DNA from: Bacteroidota bacterium
GTDB lineage: Bacteria > Bacteroidota > Ignavibacteria > Kapaibacteriales > UBA2268
Direction of reading: 5' to 3'
Length of the DNA: 64,000 nt
NCBI GenBank assembly: GCA_004322215.1
Contig: SCSM01000013.1
Coordinates: forward strand, 124,001-188,000
Part shown: one piece after another, positions 52,351 through 62,277 of the stretch
How the letters are laid out: each line of letters starts with the position of its first letter
Position numbering within the stretch: the stretch's first letter is position 1
Translations under genes and position numbers: made by a program
The notes under the pieces: generated by a model
Databases searched by the model: none
What the model was told of the DNA's origin: nothing
The model's input: the letters and a program-made list of their open reading frames with translations, nothing else

Positions 52351-54039
52351 TTATCCTTTAACTTTTGCTACAATCAGCGTAATGTCGTCGAATTGTTCTG
52401 TATGTTTAGAGTGAATGTTTACTTCTGATATTATATTATTCATAATTTTTTGGACGGGTTCGGATATGTTAGCGGACAGAACTAATTTTAATTTTTCTTC
52501 GCCGAATTCCTTGCCTATTTCATTTTGAGCTTCTGTTATGCCATCAGTATAAAATAAAATTATATCATTCTTGTTTAAGGAAATATTTCCTTCGGAATAA
52601 GGGAATGGTTCATCGGAAAAGCCGAGAATTAATCCGCCTTCTCGCAGCTCGATAAATTCCCCTGTTTTTCTTCTAAGGAACGGAGGGTTGTGCCCTGCAT
52701 TAATATAACTAAAAGACTTATTTTCGCAATCGAAAATACCGCAAAAGAAGGTAACAAATTTATCGGCTGTGGTGTTCTGATAAACAACAAGATTAATTCT
52801 GTGAATCAGTTCAATGAGTGATAAATTCAAAGGGGCAAGCGAACGGAGCGATGCCTGAACATTAGCCATCAAAAGTGCTGCGGGCATTCCTTTGCCAGAT
52901 ACATCTGCGATTGCAATTAAAAGCTGTCTATCATTTAATTTGATGAAGTCGTAATAATCACCTCCTACAAGACGGGATGGAATGCTTGTTCCTGCCAAAT
53001 CGCAATTGTATAGCGCAGGGATTTCTTTCGGAAGTAGATTTTTTTGAATTTCGAGGGCAAGTTCGAGTTCGCTTTCGAGCCGTTTCTTTTCGATTTCCTG
53101 TTCGAAGAGACGTTCGTTTTCGAGAGCTGCGATCGATGTGTTTGCCAATGCTTCGATGAATTGGATATTGTCATCTGTGTAACTTTCGCCGTTCATCTTT
53201 TTCCCGATAATGAGCAAACCCCTGACATTACCCTGAATAATCATAGGGGAAATGACCTGAAAAATGATATTTCCTATATATTTATTGCTTTCACTTTCGG
53301 GATTCGAAAGGACAAAAGTATTTTTAATTTCGCCAAAAATCTTTGAATCGTTGATTTCGGGATTATCTTCAAACCTGTTAATGATGGGTTCAAGACAATT
53401 GTTTTCGTCGCATAAATATACAGCAAACCGGTTAACCATCAATTGTCCCATCAGGTGATAGGAAAGCATTTTCAGGATTTGCTCCCTCGAAAGAAAAGTA
53501 GTAAAATCGCTGCTCATTTCGAACATAGTTTTCAGCAATTGGTTTCTATGCTCGAGATTTGTTTTTGCATTGACAAGAGAAATCCTGTCATTGACTACTT
53601 GCATTGCATTACCGGCAATAATAGCGACAAGCTGGGTATAGTATTTTTCTTCATCGGATAATGATTCTTCAAAATACCTGCTGCCGAAACAGAGAACCGC
53701 TAAAGTTTTATTCAGATGTTTAACGGGTATGCAGAATTTAAAACCATTCTCAATTAAAATATTTTCAGGATTTTTATTTATTTCCAATTCTTTAAAATCA
53801 TCAATTTCGAAGTATTCTATTTCATCTAATTCATACCTGCCCTTTGATATGTTGAAGGTGAATCTTGTTTTTTCTTCGTTTGGTATAAGAACAGAAGCAC
53901 GTGATAGTTTGAGTTTCCCCATTAAGCTGAGAAGTACGCTATTAAGTATGAACATAGAATCCTGCGATGTATTGAGCCGGACACTCAATTCGAGCAAAGA
54001 TTCAAGATTAATCAAAACCGGGGTTGTCTGAATCATCAA
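52351..54039 (-). CDS. GAF-domain SpoIIE/RsbU-type serine phosphatase
   Basis: A 562-residue cytoplasmic protein phosphatase. Two GAF-like sensor domains (about residues 20-150 and 170-310; MLSYHLMGQLMVNRFAVYLC) precede a short linker helix (EQEIEKKRLESELELALEIQ), then a PP2C/SpoIIE domain with the metal-binding IAIADVSGKGMPAALLMANV and FYTDGITEAQN. Such enzymes dephosphorylate anti-anti-sigma factors in partner-switching pathways. No kinase or antagonist gene is adjacent. The YVTN propeller lipoprotein gene is 9 bases upstream in transcript order, suggesting co-transcription. Confidence 0.88.
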   Translation of the reverse strand: MMIQTTPVLINLESLLELSVRLNTSQDSMFILNSVLLSLMGKLKLSRASVLIPNEEKTRFTFNISKGRYELDEIEYFEIDDFKELEINKNPENILIENGFKFCIPVKHLNKTLAVLCFGSRYFEESLSDEEKYYTQLVAIIAGNAMQVVNDRISLVNAKTNLEHRNQLLKTMFEMSSDFTTFLSREQILKMLSYHLMGQLMVNRFAVYLCDENNCLEPIINRFEDNPEINDSKIFGEIKNTFVLSNPESESNKYIGNIIFQVISPMIIQGNVRGLLIIGKKMNGESYTDDNIQFIEALANTSIAALENERLFEQEIEKKRLESELELALEIQKNLLPKEIPALYNCDLAGTSIPSRLVGGDYYDFIKLNDRQLLIAIADVSGKGMPAALLMANVQASLRSLAPLNLSLIELIHRINLVVYQNTTADKFVTFFCGIFDCENKSFSYINAGHNPPFLRRKTGEFIELREGGLILGFSDEPFPYSEGNISLNKNDIILFYTDGITEAQNEIGKEFGEEKLKLVLSANISEPVQKIMNNIISEVNIHSKHTEQFDDITLIVAKVKG

Positions 54040-54048
54040 CTTTAATCC

Positions 54049-55089
54049 CTAAAGAGGGAGAATACAACTTATATTGGTAGAAAACGCATAGGCATTTTTT
54101 ACAGTTTCGTCTTCAGGATTAATAACATAAAGTTCGTATCCCGGATTGTTATTCTTTAAGAGAACGAGCTGAGTTCTCATTAAATCGAAATAAGGACTTG
54201 TGAATTTACCCAACACAGAAAGAAATATATTGTTGCCAAAATTTGCATCCATACTGAAAATATTATCCTGGCACAACATATAAGCCATATCAATATCCGA
54301 GATAACTATTCCGGCAGGAATCTGGTCTTTGGCATTATAACTTCCATAACCGATTTCAGTAGTCCGGAAAACTGTGTGGTCCTCAACATTGATAATAGTC
54401 GCTTTTGCAGCAGTTTTTTGACTTGAATCAATTTTTCCTGCTCCGAGAGATATGACAATTGCTTTGCTTCCCTCCGAGTTAATATCAACAAAACTTGGGG
54501 CTGTATGTACAGGTACCTGTGTTACAGTATGATATCTTGAATCAATAACTGATACTGTATTTGATTTTTGATTTGCCACAAATATTTGATTGCCGGAGCT
54601 AGCGATAGCAACAGGATGCACACCAACTTTAATTATCCTTGCAACTTTGAAAACCGAATCCGAAATGTCCACAAGTGAAACAGTAGTGTCGTTACCGTGA
54701 GCAACATAAGCAGCCGTAGCATTAGCGAAGCAAATGTCAGTCGGCTCTCTTCCCGTTGCAGAGAAATCAATCGTGGCGATTCTTTTATAATTAATCTTGT
54801 TTATTACCTCTATTTTATGTTTTGATGGCATAAGGAGATAAATCTTATCTCTGAATTTCACCATTTTTGTTACCTTGCCTGAAAGTTGTTCCCCATTGGC
54901 AGCGAGGAAAACATCATTGCTGGTTACCGTTCCTCCGGGTAGTTCGACAAGTAAAATTGAAGGTGTATCAGAGTCGGTTGCAGCAAGAAAATCAAAAGTT
55001 TCTTTATAATAATCAATAACCTTTTCTTCTTTTCTGCAAGAAACAAGAACGATTGATGCAACGAATAAAAACAGTATTAATTTTTTCAT
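54049..55089 (-). CDS. YVTN beta-propeller lipoprotein
   Basis: A 346-residue lipoprotein. The signal peptide KKLILFLFVASIVLVSC puts the lipidated Cys at C18. The rest contains repeated YVTN-type units (GREPTDICFANATAAYVAHG; GVHPVAIASSGNQIFVANQ; HTAPSFVDINSEGSKAIVIS), as in secreted or surface beta-propellers that bind ligands. The ATG at 55089 is preferred; the frame also opens with GTG at 55098. Its partner and ligand are unknown. It is the gene just before the SpoIIE-type phosphatase on the minus strand. Confidence 0.8.
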   Translation of the reverse strand: MKKLILFLFVASIVLVSCRKEEKVIDYYKETFDFLAATDSDTPSILLVELPGGTVTSNDVFLAANGEQLSGKVTKMVKFRDKIYLLMPSKHKIEVINKINYKRIATIDFSATGREPTDICFANATAAYVAHGNDTTVSLVDISDSVFKVARIIKVGVHPVAIASSGNQIFVANQKSNTVSVIDSRYHTVTQVPVHTAPSFVDINSEGSKAIVISLGAGKIDSSQKTAAKATIINVEDHTVFRTTEIGYGSYNAKDQIPAGIVISDIDMAYMLCQDNIFSMDANFGNNIFLSVLGKFTSPYFDLMRTQLVLLKNNNPGYELYVINPEDETVKNAYAFSTNISCILPL

Positions 55090-55152
55090 GGTTACCACAA
55101 AAATTAGTTTCGATAATGATTGTAACGAATTTAAACAAATTTAATTTTTAAT

Positions 55153-55992
55153 TTATAGTTTCGCAACTGCTTTTTTTATTAAAATTGTCAAAGTCGGTTC
55201 TGTTTTAGAAGCAGTATCAATAATATCATTAATATCTGCCTTCTTTAAAGTTTCAGGATAACACTCGTCTGTTATTATTGATAATCCAAGTACTTCGAGT
55301 CCCATGTGTCTTGCGGCAATCGTTTCAGGAATCGTGCTCATCCCGATTACATCAGCACCTATTACCTGAAGCATTTTGTATTCTGCCCTCGTTTCGAGCA
55401 TTGGTCCTGTCATTGCTGCATATACTCCCTTATGCAATTTAATATTATTTTCCAATGCAATTGTTTCAACAATGGAAATCATTCTTTTCGAGTATGGTTC
55501 GCTCATATCCGGAAATCTTAAGCCGATGCTTGTGTCATTTTTACCGATTAAAGGATTTGTTCCCAAAAGATTTATGTGGTCCTCTATGAGCATTATTTCA
55601 CCCTTTTTCATATTCGGATTTACTGTACCGCAGGCATTTGAAATAATCAGTGATTTAATCCCAAGGAATTTCATCACTCTCACCGGGAAAGTGATTTGTG
55701 TCATTGTGTAACCTTCATAAAAATGGAATCGTCCCTGCATACCTACAACTTTTCTACCTGACAGCATGCCGAAAATAAGTTTTCCACTGTGAAATTCGAC
55801 TGTTGACAGCGGAAAATTAGGAATCTCTTCATAAGGGATTACTGCTTCAGTTTCAATTTCATTTGCCAAACCTCCAAGACCGGTTCCAAGTATTATTCCT
55901 ATTTCAGGAGCCGACTGTGTGTGATTCCTCAAACTTATTACCGTTTCATCAATCAATTCTCTTAAATTACTATTGTCCATTTCCCATCCCAT
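55153..55992 (-). CDS. Purine-nucleoside phosphorylase (PNP, inosine/guanosine type)
   Basis: A 279-residue trimeric-type phosphorylase of purine salvage that splits inosine or guanosine with phosphate. Recognised segments are IGIILGTGLGGLANEIE (phosphate site), MQGRFHFYEGYTM, ISNACGTVNPNMKKGEIMLI, MTGPMLETRAEYKML and GMSTIPETIAARHMGLEVLG. Positions and length fit PNP/PunA. It starts at the MGW, or possibly at the methionine 4 codons later. No transporter or other purine gene is adjacent. Confidence 0.92.
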   Translation of the reverse strand: MGWEMDNSNLRELIDETVISLRNHTQSAPEIGIILGTGLGGLANEIETEAVIPYEEIPNFPLSTVEFHSGKLIFGMLSGRKVVGMQGRFHFYEGYTMTQITFPVRVMKFLGIKSLIISNACGTVNPNMKKGEIMLIEDHINLLGTNPLIGKNDTSIGLRFPDMSEPYSKRMISIVETIALENNIKLHKGVYAAMTGPMLETRAEYKMLQVIGADVIGMSTIPETIAARHMGLEVLGLSIITDECYPETLKKADINDIIDTASKTEPTLTILIKKAVAKL

Positions 55993-56087
55993 TATTTAAT
56001 TTTATGCATTTCTCAAGAAAATCTTATATAATCTCAATTAAAATTTATGAAATTTTGAATATTTTAAATTGAAAATTCTAAATTTTT

Positions 56088-56813
56088 TTAAGAGTAGTCT
56101 CTTTGTCCGAAAATTGCCGTACCGACCCTGATGAAAGTTGAACCTTCCTCAATAGCAGTTTCGAAATCGCCGGTCATTCCCATCGAAAGATTCCTTAATT
56201 GATGAATGCCATAATTATTGTTCAATTCATCCCTGATTGCTCTAAGCATTCTGAATTCCTTTCGAATTTGAATAATATTATCGGTAAAAGAACCAATTGT
56301 CATCAATCCAGTAATATTCAGATTCGGAATTTGAATTGCTTCTTTCGCAAAAGTATAAATATCGTCAGGGTCGCAGCCGGATTTGCTTTCTTCACCTGAA
56401 GTATTGACCTGGAGAAGAATTTCAATAGTACGGTTATACTTTTGTGCCTGGCGGGATATTTCTTCAGCGAGATGAAGCGAATCTACCGAATGGATAATAC
56501 TGACATAAGGAGCGATTAATTTAACTTTGTTAGTTTGGAGATGGCCTATAAAATGCCAATGAATATTTTTTGATTCAATACCAAGAGCATCATTTTTTTC
56601 TTTTAACTCTTGTGCATAGTTCTCACCGAATACTTTTATCCCGGCATCCATACCAGCTTTAATTAGTTCGAGGGGATGGGTTTTTGATACTGCTACAATA
56701 GTTATTTCTTCAGGATTTCTTCCACAACCGGTAGCGGCTTCGAATACTCTTCTTTGAATCTGTTCAAAATTTATTTTTATTTCGTCAGAAGTCAAATTCA
56801 TGCTGTATTTCAA
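56088..56813 (-). CDS. YggS-family PLP-binding protein
   Basis: A 241-residue pyridoxal-phosphate binding protein involved in PLP homeostasis (YggS/PLPHP). K44 in VAVSKTHP is the Schiff-base lysine. Other family motifs are FGENYAQELKEK, HWHFIGHLQTNKVKLI and GMTGDFETAIEEGSTFIRVG. It starts with MKYSMNL, or at the fifth codon. It directly abuts the aminopeptidase stop with no intergenic base, so translation is likely coupled with that gene. Confidence 0.9.
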   Translation of the reverse strand: MKYSMNLTSDEIKINFEQIQRRVFEAATGCGRNPEEITIVAVSKTHPLELIKAGMDAGIKVFGENYAQELKEKNDALGIESKNIHWHFIGHLQTNKVKLIAPYVSIIHSVDSLHLAEEISRQAQKYNRTIEILLQVNTSGEESKSGCDPDDIYTFAKEAIQIPNLNITGLMTIGSFTDNIIQIRKEFRMLRAIRDELNNNYGIHQLRNLSMGMTGDFETAIEEGSTFIRVGTAIFGQRDYS

Positions 56814-58787
56814 TTAATGTTGAACAGAAAATTTTACTGTATCAGTGTCTTTCCCGGAATAAATTACAAGAAAATATACACCTGCGGGCAAATCCGAAAC
56901 ATCAATTAATTTCATTTCATTACTTTTTTCTGTATCAAAATCAAGTTCTTTAACTATATCACATAAATTATTGTATATTTTCAATTTTGCTTTAGTAAAA
57001 ATATTTTTCAGGAGGAGTCGGATATAATTATTTGCAGGATTCGGGTATGCAATAATATTGGATGATATGTCCCTTATGTCATCAACTCCAACTGTTGTAG
57101 TATGAATTTCTGCCAAAGTTCTCAAAGAGGGACCGTTGTTATATGATATTCGTTTAATTCTGATAGCCGGGTCAATGTCAACTGTAGTTACAATACCATT
57201 AATATCAATCATTCTATATTCGACAGAATCATTTACGTATTCTATCTTCATTTCAAGGGGTAAATTATTGTATAAAACATGGAATGTTGTATCAATTTGT
57301 GCTATGTTAATATGTACGGCATTGTAAACTGATGAGCCGGCTTCATGTATTTCCAGGATTGGCCATCCTTCGAAATAAACCCATTGCTGGAAGAACCTTC
57401 TAAGGTCTTTACCGCTGTATTCTTCGCAAATTTTTTGCAGTGTGTCTGAAGTTGAATTTCCTAAGCCAAGCCGGTTAATGTATTCCTTTACTGCACCGAA
57501 GAAAATGCTGTCGCCGAGTTCATATCTCAACATTCCGAGAACTGCTGCACCTTTGTAGTAAATAGTAACAGGATAATTTGAAGATGGTTTGTCTCTTGGG
57601 AAATCATATAATGGAAAAACGCCTTCATCTGCAGCATATATTCCAATATAATTCTGAATAAAATTTTGTTGATGAGTAAGGTAACTATCCCACCCCTTAA
57701 TGTCTTCCAACCAGATAGATTCACAGAATGAAGCAAAGCCCTCATTGAGCCAGGCATCGCGGAAATCGCGGCAAGTAACATAATCACCGAACCACTGATG
57801 TGAAAGTTCATGGGCGCCGACGAGATTCAAAGAATCATTGTCGTTATAATATGAACGAAGTACTCTTATGTCATAGCTAACCATTGTCTCATGTTCCATT
57901 GAACCAAAAGGTGTAATAACATACCCAGCTTTTTCGAAAGGAAATTTACTAAATCTTCTCTCAAAAGCTTTAATTGTTCCAGGTAATAACTTGAATACGA
58001 ATTTTACCTTGCTTGTATCTGCTGGCTTACTGTAAACAACAACAGGTGGAATATCATCAGAAATAATGACAGGCACATAATCAGCCACTGCAAAAGTATA
58101 AAGATATGTAGAGCAGGAGAAATTATGTTCCCATTCATATTCTACAGATATGCTATCTTCAAATTGACTTTTTAGAACACCAATAGATGCAACAAATTTA
58201 CCCTTCGGAACTTTGAATTTTGCATGGAAGATTGCTTTGTCTGATGGATGGTCATAGCATGGCATCCAGTGCTGAGTCGCTGATACATAATTATTATAGA
58301 ATCCTACTCCCATGGAAAACAATATTCCGGATTGCGAAAAAACACCACCCCAGCTTTGTGTACCCGGTTCAGATGTCATAGCGCCATAGTAATAAATTGT
58401 TATAATAACTGTATCTTTTAATATTTGGGATTGATAAGGAATTTCATAATGGTAAGTGGATGAAGTAAACAAACCTGATGCTTCTGGCACAACCTTAATA
58501 CCTTCATAAAAACAAGAATCAATCGCCAGGCTTCTTAAATGAAAAAAGAATTTATTTGTATCGGATTTCTCGAGCCATCTGACTGTGATACTGCATATAC
58601 CGGACATTTCTTTTGAGGGAAATTTTGAGAAATCAGCAGTAACATCGTAATGTAGTACATCAAAGGGTTGTTGGACAAAGCTTGTCGGCGAGGAAATCTG
58701 ATTAGAAAGAATGATATCATCTTTCGCAATCAGTTTTACTGCAAAGAGGATAATAATTACCGAAATAATTAACAAGAACTTCTTCAT
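56814..58787 (-). CDS. M1-family metallopeptidase with T9SS tail
   Basis: A 657-residue exported zinc aminopeptidase. The signal peptide is KKFLLIISVIIILFAVKLIA. The N-terminal beta domain (FDVLHYDVTADFSKFPSKEM) is followed by GSMEHET (the GxMEN-type exopeptidase motif, H for N) and by HELSHQWFGD (H326, E327, H330), with a later zinc-ligand Glu in NEGFASFCE. The C-terminal 90 residues (IAYPNPANNYIRLLLKN to TVKFSVQH) form a T9SS type A sorting domain. Its stop touches the yggS start codon. Confidence 0.9.
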   Translation of the reverse strand: MKKFLLIISVIIILFAVKLIAKDDIILSNQISSPTSFVQQPFDVLHYDVTADFSKFPSKEMSGICSITVRWLEKSDTNKFFFHLRSLAIDSCFYEGIKVVPEASGLFTSSTYHYEIPYQSQILKDTVIITIYYYGAMTSEPGTQSWGGVFSQSGILFSMGVGFYNNYVSATQHWMPCYDHPSDKAIFHAKFKVPKGKFVASIGVLKSQFEDSISVEYEWEHNFSCSTYLYTFAVADYVPVIISDDIPPVVVYSKPADTSKVKFVFKLLPGTIKAFERRFSKFPFEKAGYVITPFGSMEHETMVSYDIRVLRSYYNDNDSLNLVGAHELSHQWFGDYVTCRDFRDAWLNEGFASFCESIWLEDIKGWDSYLTHQQNFIQNYIGIYAADEGVFPLYDFPRDKPSSNYPVTIYYKGAAVLGMLRYELGDSIFFGAVKEYINRLGLGNSTSDTLQKICEEYSGKDLRRFFQQWVYFEGWPILEIHEAGSSVYNAVHINIAQIDTTFHVLYNNLPLEMKIEYVNDSVEYRMIDINGIVTTVDIDPAIRIKRISYNNGPSLRTLAEIHTTTVGVDDIRDISSNIIAYPNPANNYIRLLLKNIFTKAKLKIYNNLCDIVKELDFDTEKSNEMKLIDVSDLPAGVYFLVIYSGKDTDTVKFSVQH

Positions 58788-58896
58788 TTTCTTACCATAA
58801 ATAAAAAGAAAATTTTATTAAATAATATCTAAAATTAGCTATTTTCAGACAATTTTTTTAATTTATTAAATCATTTTTTTTAAACAAGGAATAATT

Positions 58897-59067
58897 ATGG
58901 CAAAAGAAGAGTTATTCACTGCTGGTAAGTTAGCGGAAAAATGGGGTGTTCCCGCAGGTAAAGTTAAGAAGGCAATCGATACACTGAAAATTCAGCCGGA
59001 CCAGAAAAAAGGTGCCTGCAATTATTATAATAACACAACAGCAGGCAAAATAAAGAAAGCTTTGTAA
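58897..59067 (+). CDS. 56-residue HTH-like microprotein
   Basis: MAKEELFTAGKLAEKWGVPA then GKVKKAIDTLKIQPDQKKGA and a short tail ending KIKKAL. LAEKWGVPAGKVKKAI has the spacing of a winged or simple helix-turn-helix. The protein is basic at its C-terminus, consistent with nucleic-acid binding. AAGGA lies 6 bases before the ATG. Length and basic tail fit a widespread but little-described small protein type (from memory). It is downstream of the divergent aminopeptidase gene. Confidence 0.7.
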   Translation: MAKEELFTAGKLAEKWGVPAGKVKKAIDTLKIQPDQKKGACNYYNNTTAGKIKKAL

Positions 59068-59373
59068 TATTTAAAAAATACATTTTAAATACTTTATTAA
59101 TTGATTAGCATATTGAGTAAAAATAGGCGTGTATTTCTTATTGCTAAAATTAATATGAAAATATTATATAACATATCGAGTAACTCAATATCCCTGGAAG
59201 ATAAAACAACGGATAATATTATTTTAAATTCAATCGGAACAATTGGAAAATTCAAATTCACTCTTTTCAATTCATTTAACTTTTCACTAATAAATAAATA
59301 TAAACAAATAAAATAATTGTATGGACAGAGCCATTAAATATTTCTGAAGCTAAAATTCCTGCTAGGTTTATTT
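59068..59373. other. AT-rich spacer without a supported gene
   Basis: No convincing coding frame or RNA. A 71-codon frame starting with TTG at 59101 is low-complexity (I, N, S, K rich) and lacks a ribosome-binding site, so I do not call it. No terminator is obvious after the microprotein gene. Confidence 0.5.
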
Positions 59374-60204
59374 ATGAAAAACATTTTTACAGTTGATTTA
59401 GAGGATTGGTGCTTTATCCCCGAGAATAATCCATTTATAAAAAAAGGAAAGGAGAAAGAATACATTGAAAATCTTTATAGAAATGTCAGAATCATCCTGG
59501 AATTACTGGAAAGCAAAAAAATTAAGGCAACATTTTTTGTATTAGGCAAACTGGCAGAAAATGTTCCTGAAATAGTTAAAGAAGTCAAGATAAGGGGACA
59601 TGAAATTGCCTGCCATGGGTATCAACATAAAAATATTACCGAAATGAAGAAGGATGAATTCAAAAAAGATTTGGAATTGTCATTAAATGCAATTTTCTCT
59701 TCTTGCGGAGTAATCCCAATTGGATTCAGAGCTCCGAATTTTTCTATAAATAAAAATAATATTTGGGCACTAAACATTTTAAAAGAGTTTGGATTTATTT
59801 ATGACTCTTCAATATATCCCGTAAAATATTATTCTGGATTTGGAAGAAAAGAAATTAGCATGAGTGGTTTTGTACATGATTCAGGAATTGTAGAAATACC
59901 TCTTAGTTGTGCAGATTTATTCCATTTTAGATTGCCATGCAGCGGTGGGGCCTATTTTAGGTTCATTCCATTCGACATATTCAAATTTCTCTTGCGAAAA
60001 ATCAACAGTCATAATAGAAATTTTATTTTTTATATTCATCCATGGGAACTGCTTAATTCATTACCTAAAAATGGAATAAATAGTTTATCTAAAATTCGTA
60101 AGTTCTATAATATTAATAAAATTGAGAAAAGACTTAATGCATTAATTGAAGAATTTGAATTTTGTTCTATTGAAGAATATTTAAAAATAAATTTTAATTT
60201 GTAA
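59374..60204 (+). CDS. Polysaccharide deacetylase (NodB family)
   Basis: A 276-residue carbohydrate esterase family 4 enzyme. The metal-binding Asp is in FTVDLEDWCF (residues about 4-13), and the histidine pair is in GHEIACHGYQHKN (H73 and H77 type). GFRAPNFSINKNN is the third motif, and YIHPWELL is the late histidine motif. It resembles PEP-CTERM/XrtA-associated deacetylases used in exopolysaccharide assembly. AT-rich codon use differs from the core genes. It is followed 30 bases later by a sugar transferase gene, making a short surface-polysaccharide cluster. Confidence 0.85.
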   Translation: MKNIFTVDLEDWCFIPENNPFIKKGKEKEYIENLYRNVRIILELLESKKIKATFFVLGKLAENVPEIVKEVKIRGHEIACHGYQHKNITEMKKDEFKKDLELSLNAIFSSCGVIPIGFRAPNFSINKNNIWALNILKEFGFIYDSSIYPVKYYSGFGRKEISMSGFVHDSGIVEIPLSCADLFHFRLPCSGGAYFRFIPFDIFKFLLRKINSHNRNFIFYIHPWELLNSLPKNGINSLSKIRKFYNINKIEKRLNALIEEFEFCSIEEYLKINFNL

Positions 60205-60234
60205 ATTGTTATCATCAGTATCTTATTATTACTT

Positions 60235-60858
60235 ATGGCTGAAACATTTAATCAAATCAGAATTAATGCAGGTATTAGTTACCTAAGATTTCGAAGATAT
60301 TTGGAGCTTATATTTATAATAATAATGTTTCCGGTAATATTAATTCTTTTTTTACTTTTTTCCATTATGGTATTTATTGATTCTGGTAATAGAATAATTT
60401 ACAAGCAAACTAGAATTGGTTTAAACGGGAAACCATTTATAATGTACAAATTCAGAACTATGAGAGCAATCCCGAAGTTTCAAAATAATTATTTTTTACA
60501 TCAAAGGGATAGAGTTACTTCCTTTGGTAAATTTCTCAGGAAACACCGACTCGATGAATTACCACAAATTTGGAATGTATTAAAAGGGGACATGAGTTTG
60601 ATTGGACCTAGGCCCGAAGCAATTGAGTTGTATTACTATTTTCTTAATGCAATACCGGATTATTTAAACAGAACGATGATTACTCCTGGTATCACAGGAT
60701 GGGCTCAAGCTAATTACGCGCATACTTTAACCATTGAAGGAAACAAGGAAAAACTTAAATATGACATTTATTATATAAATCATTTATCAATTAAACTCGA
60801 TTTGATAATAATAATAAAAACGTTGAAAGTTATATTTACCGGTAAAAATTCAGAATAA
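60235..60858 (+). CDS. Undecaprenyl-phosphate sugar-1-phosphate transferase (bacterial sugar transferase)
   Basis: A 207-residue initiating sugar transferase of the WcaJ/PglC group. The N-terminal hydrophobic helix (LELIFIIIMFPVILILFLLF) is followed by the conserved YKQTRIGLNGKPFIMYKFRT, the catalytic region RKHRLDELPQIWNVLKGDMS and the GPRPE and PGITGWAQ motifs. It attaches the first sugar-phosphate to a lipid carrier for exopolysaccharide. It is a short form without the multi-spanning N-terminal domain. It sits beside the polysaccharide deacetylase. Confidence 0.9.
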   Translation: MAETFNQIRINAGISYLRFRRYLELIFIIIMFPVILILFLLFSIMVFIDSGNRIIYKQTRIGLNGKPFIMYKFRTMRAIPKFQNNYFLHQRDRVTSFGKFLRKHRLDELPQIWNVLKGDMSLIGPRPEAIELYYYFLNAIPDYLNRTMITPGITGWAQANYAHTLTIEGNKEKLKYDIYYINHLSIKLDLIIIIKTLKVIFTGKNSE

Positions 60859-60927
60859 TTTTTATATCAAATAAAATCAATAATTCATATTAATATTTAC
60901 CTGAAAAGTTAATTTAAACAATAATTA

Positions 60928-62277
60928 TTATGGTACAATCCTGTAAATCATTCTCGGGAAAGGAATGACTTCGCGAATATGTGAAGCCCCAGTAATCCAT
61001 TTGACTGTACGTTCCACACCGAGTCCGAAACCGCTATGCGGAACAGAGCCGTATTTTCTCAAATCGAGATACCATTGGAACGCTTCGACAGGCAAATCAT
61101 TTTCGATAATTCTTTTATGAAGTGCATCATAATCATCTTCACGCTGGCTGCCTCCGATAAGTTCGCCGGCTTTTTCGGGTCCGAGCATATCCATTGCAAG
61201 TACTACCTTTGAATCCTGAGGGTCACGTTTCATGTAGAACGCCTTTGCTTCAGTAGGATAGCGGTGTATGATACAGGGCTTGTCGAATTGCTCCATTACT
61301 GCTTCTTCCTGTACTGTTCCGAAGTCTTCACCCCAAGGGAATGGCAGAATATCAACATCCTGTCCGTCAACCTTCTTTTTTAATGGAATATTGTTTTTGT
61401 GAAGGTAATCAACAGCTTCTGTATAACTAATTCTGTAGAAGGGTCTTTTTATTTTCTCGAGAAAAGTGATGTCACGTTCCAATAATTCAAGTTCTTTTGT
61501 GCATGTTTTGAGTGAATATTGGACAATGTATTCAACAAGGTCTTCAGCTAAATCCATATCATCGTCGAGGTCGAAGAATGTCATTTCCGGTTCGACCATC
61601 CAGAATTCGGTAAGGTGCTTCCTGGTTTTTGAACGTTCTGCCCTGAAGGTAGGACCGAATGTATAAACCTTTCCGAGTGCCATTGCCGATGCTTCGGCAT
61701 AAAGCTGTCCGGATTGAGAAAGGTATGCTTTCCCCAAATCAAAATATTCAGTTTCGAATAAAGTAGAAGTACCTTCGCATGCATTGGGAGTCAGAAGAGG
61801 AGAATCCATCAGTTTGAATCCGTTACCGTCAAAAAAATCACGGATGGCTTTTATTACGGAAGCCCTTACCCTCATTATTGCATTCTGCCGCGATGAACGA
61901 AGCCAGAGATGGCGGTTATCAATCAGGAATGAATCTCCATGTTCTTTTGGTGTAATAGGGTAATCCTGTGAGAGCTGAATTACCTGCAAATTTGTTACAT
62001 CTATTTCAAATCCACCCGGAGCTCTTTCTTCCGCTTTCACTTTCCCGGTAATCATTATTGAAGATTCCTGCGTCAATCTCTTAGCCGATTCGAAAGTTTC
62101 TTCGTTGACATTTCCTTTGAATACGACACACTGCACAACACCAGTACCATCACGAAGCATTATAAATTGCAATTTTCCCTTGCCGGTTGCATTAAATACC
62201 CAACCGCGTAATGTTATTTCTTCACCGACTACTTTATGCAGTTCTTCAATAGTGATATAGCTTTTATACCTTGACAT
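60928..62277 (-). CDS. asnS: Asparagine-tRNA ligase
   Basis: A 449-residue class II aminoacyl-tRNA synthetase. The N-terminal OB-fold (about 15-105: EITLRGWVFNATGKGKLQFI) is followed by the catalytic core with FGPTFRAERSKTRKHLTEFW and MVEPEMTF (motif 2) and SGFGLGVERTVKWI (motif 3). Full-length for AsnRS; related archaeal-type AspRS is less likely because of the length and motif spacing. The strand is opposite to the neighbouring exopolysaccharide genes. Confidence 0.93.
   Translation of the reverse strand: MSRYKSYITIEELHKVVGEEITLRGWVFNATGKGKLQFIMLRDGTGVVQCVVFKGNVNEETFESAKRLTQESSIMITGKVKAEERAPGGFEIDVTNLQVIQLSQDYPITPKEHGDSFLIDNRHLWLRSSRQNAIMRVRASVIKAIRDFFDGNGFKLMDSPLLTPNACEGTSTLFETEYFDLGKAYLSQSGQLYAEASAMALGKVYTFGPTFRAERSKTRKHLTEFWMVEPEMTFFDLDDDMDLAEDLVEYIVQYSLKTCTKELELLERDITFLEKIKRPFYRISYTEAVDYLHKNNIPLKKKVDGQDVDILPFPWGEDFGTVQEEAVMEQFDKPCIIHRYPTEAKAFYMKRDPQDSKVVLAMDMLGPEKAGELIGGSQREDDYDALHKRIIENDLPVEAFQWYLDLRKYGSVPHSGFGLGVERTVKWITGASHIREVIPFPRMIYRIVP

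Noticed and set aside
59101-59316. 71-residue frame starting with TTG
   Set aside because: Low-complexity AT-rich composition, no ribosome-binding site, no recognisable motif.
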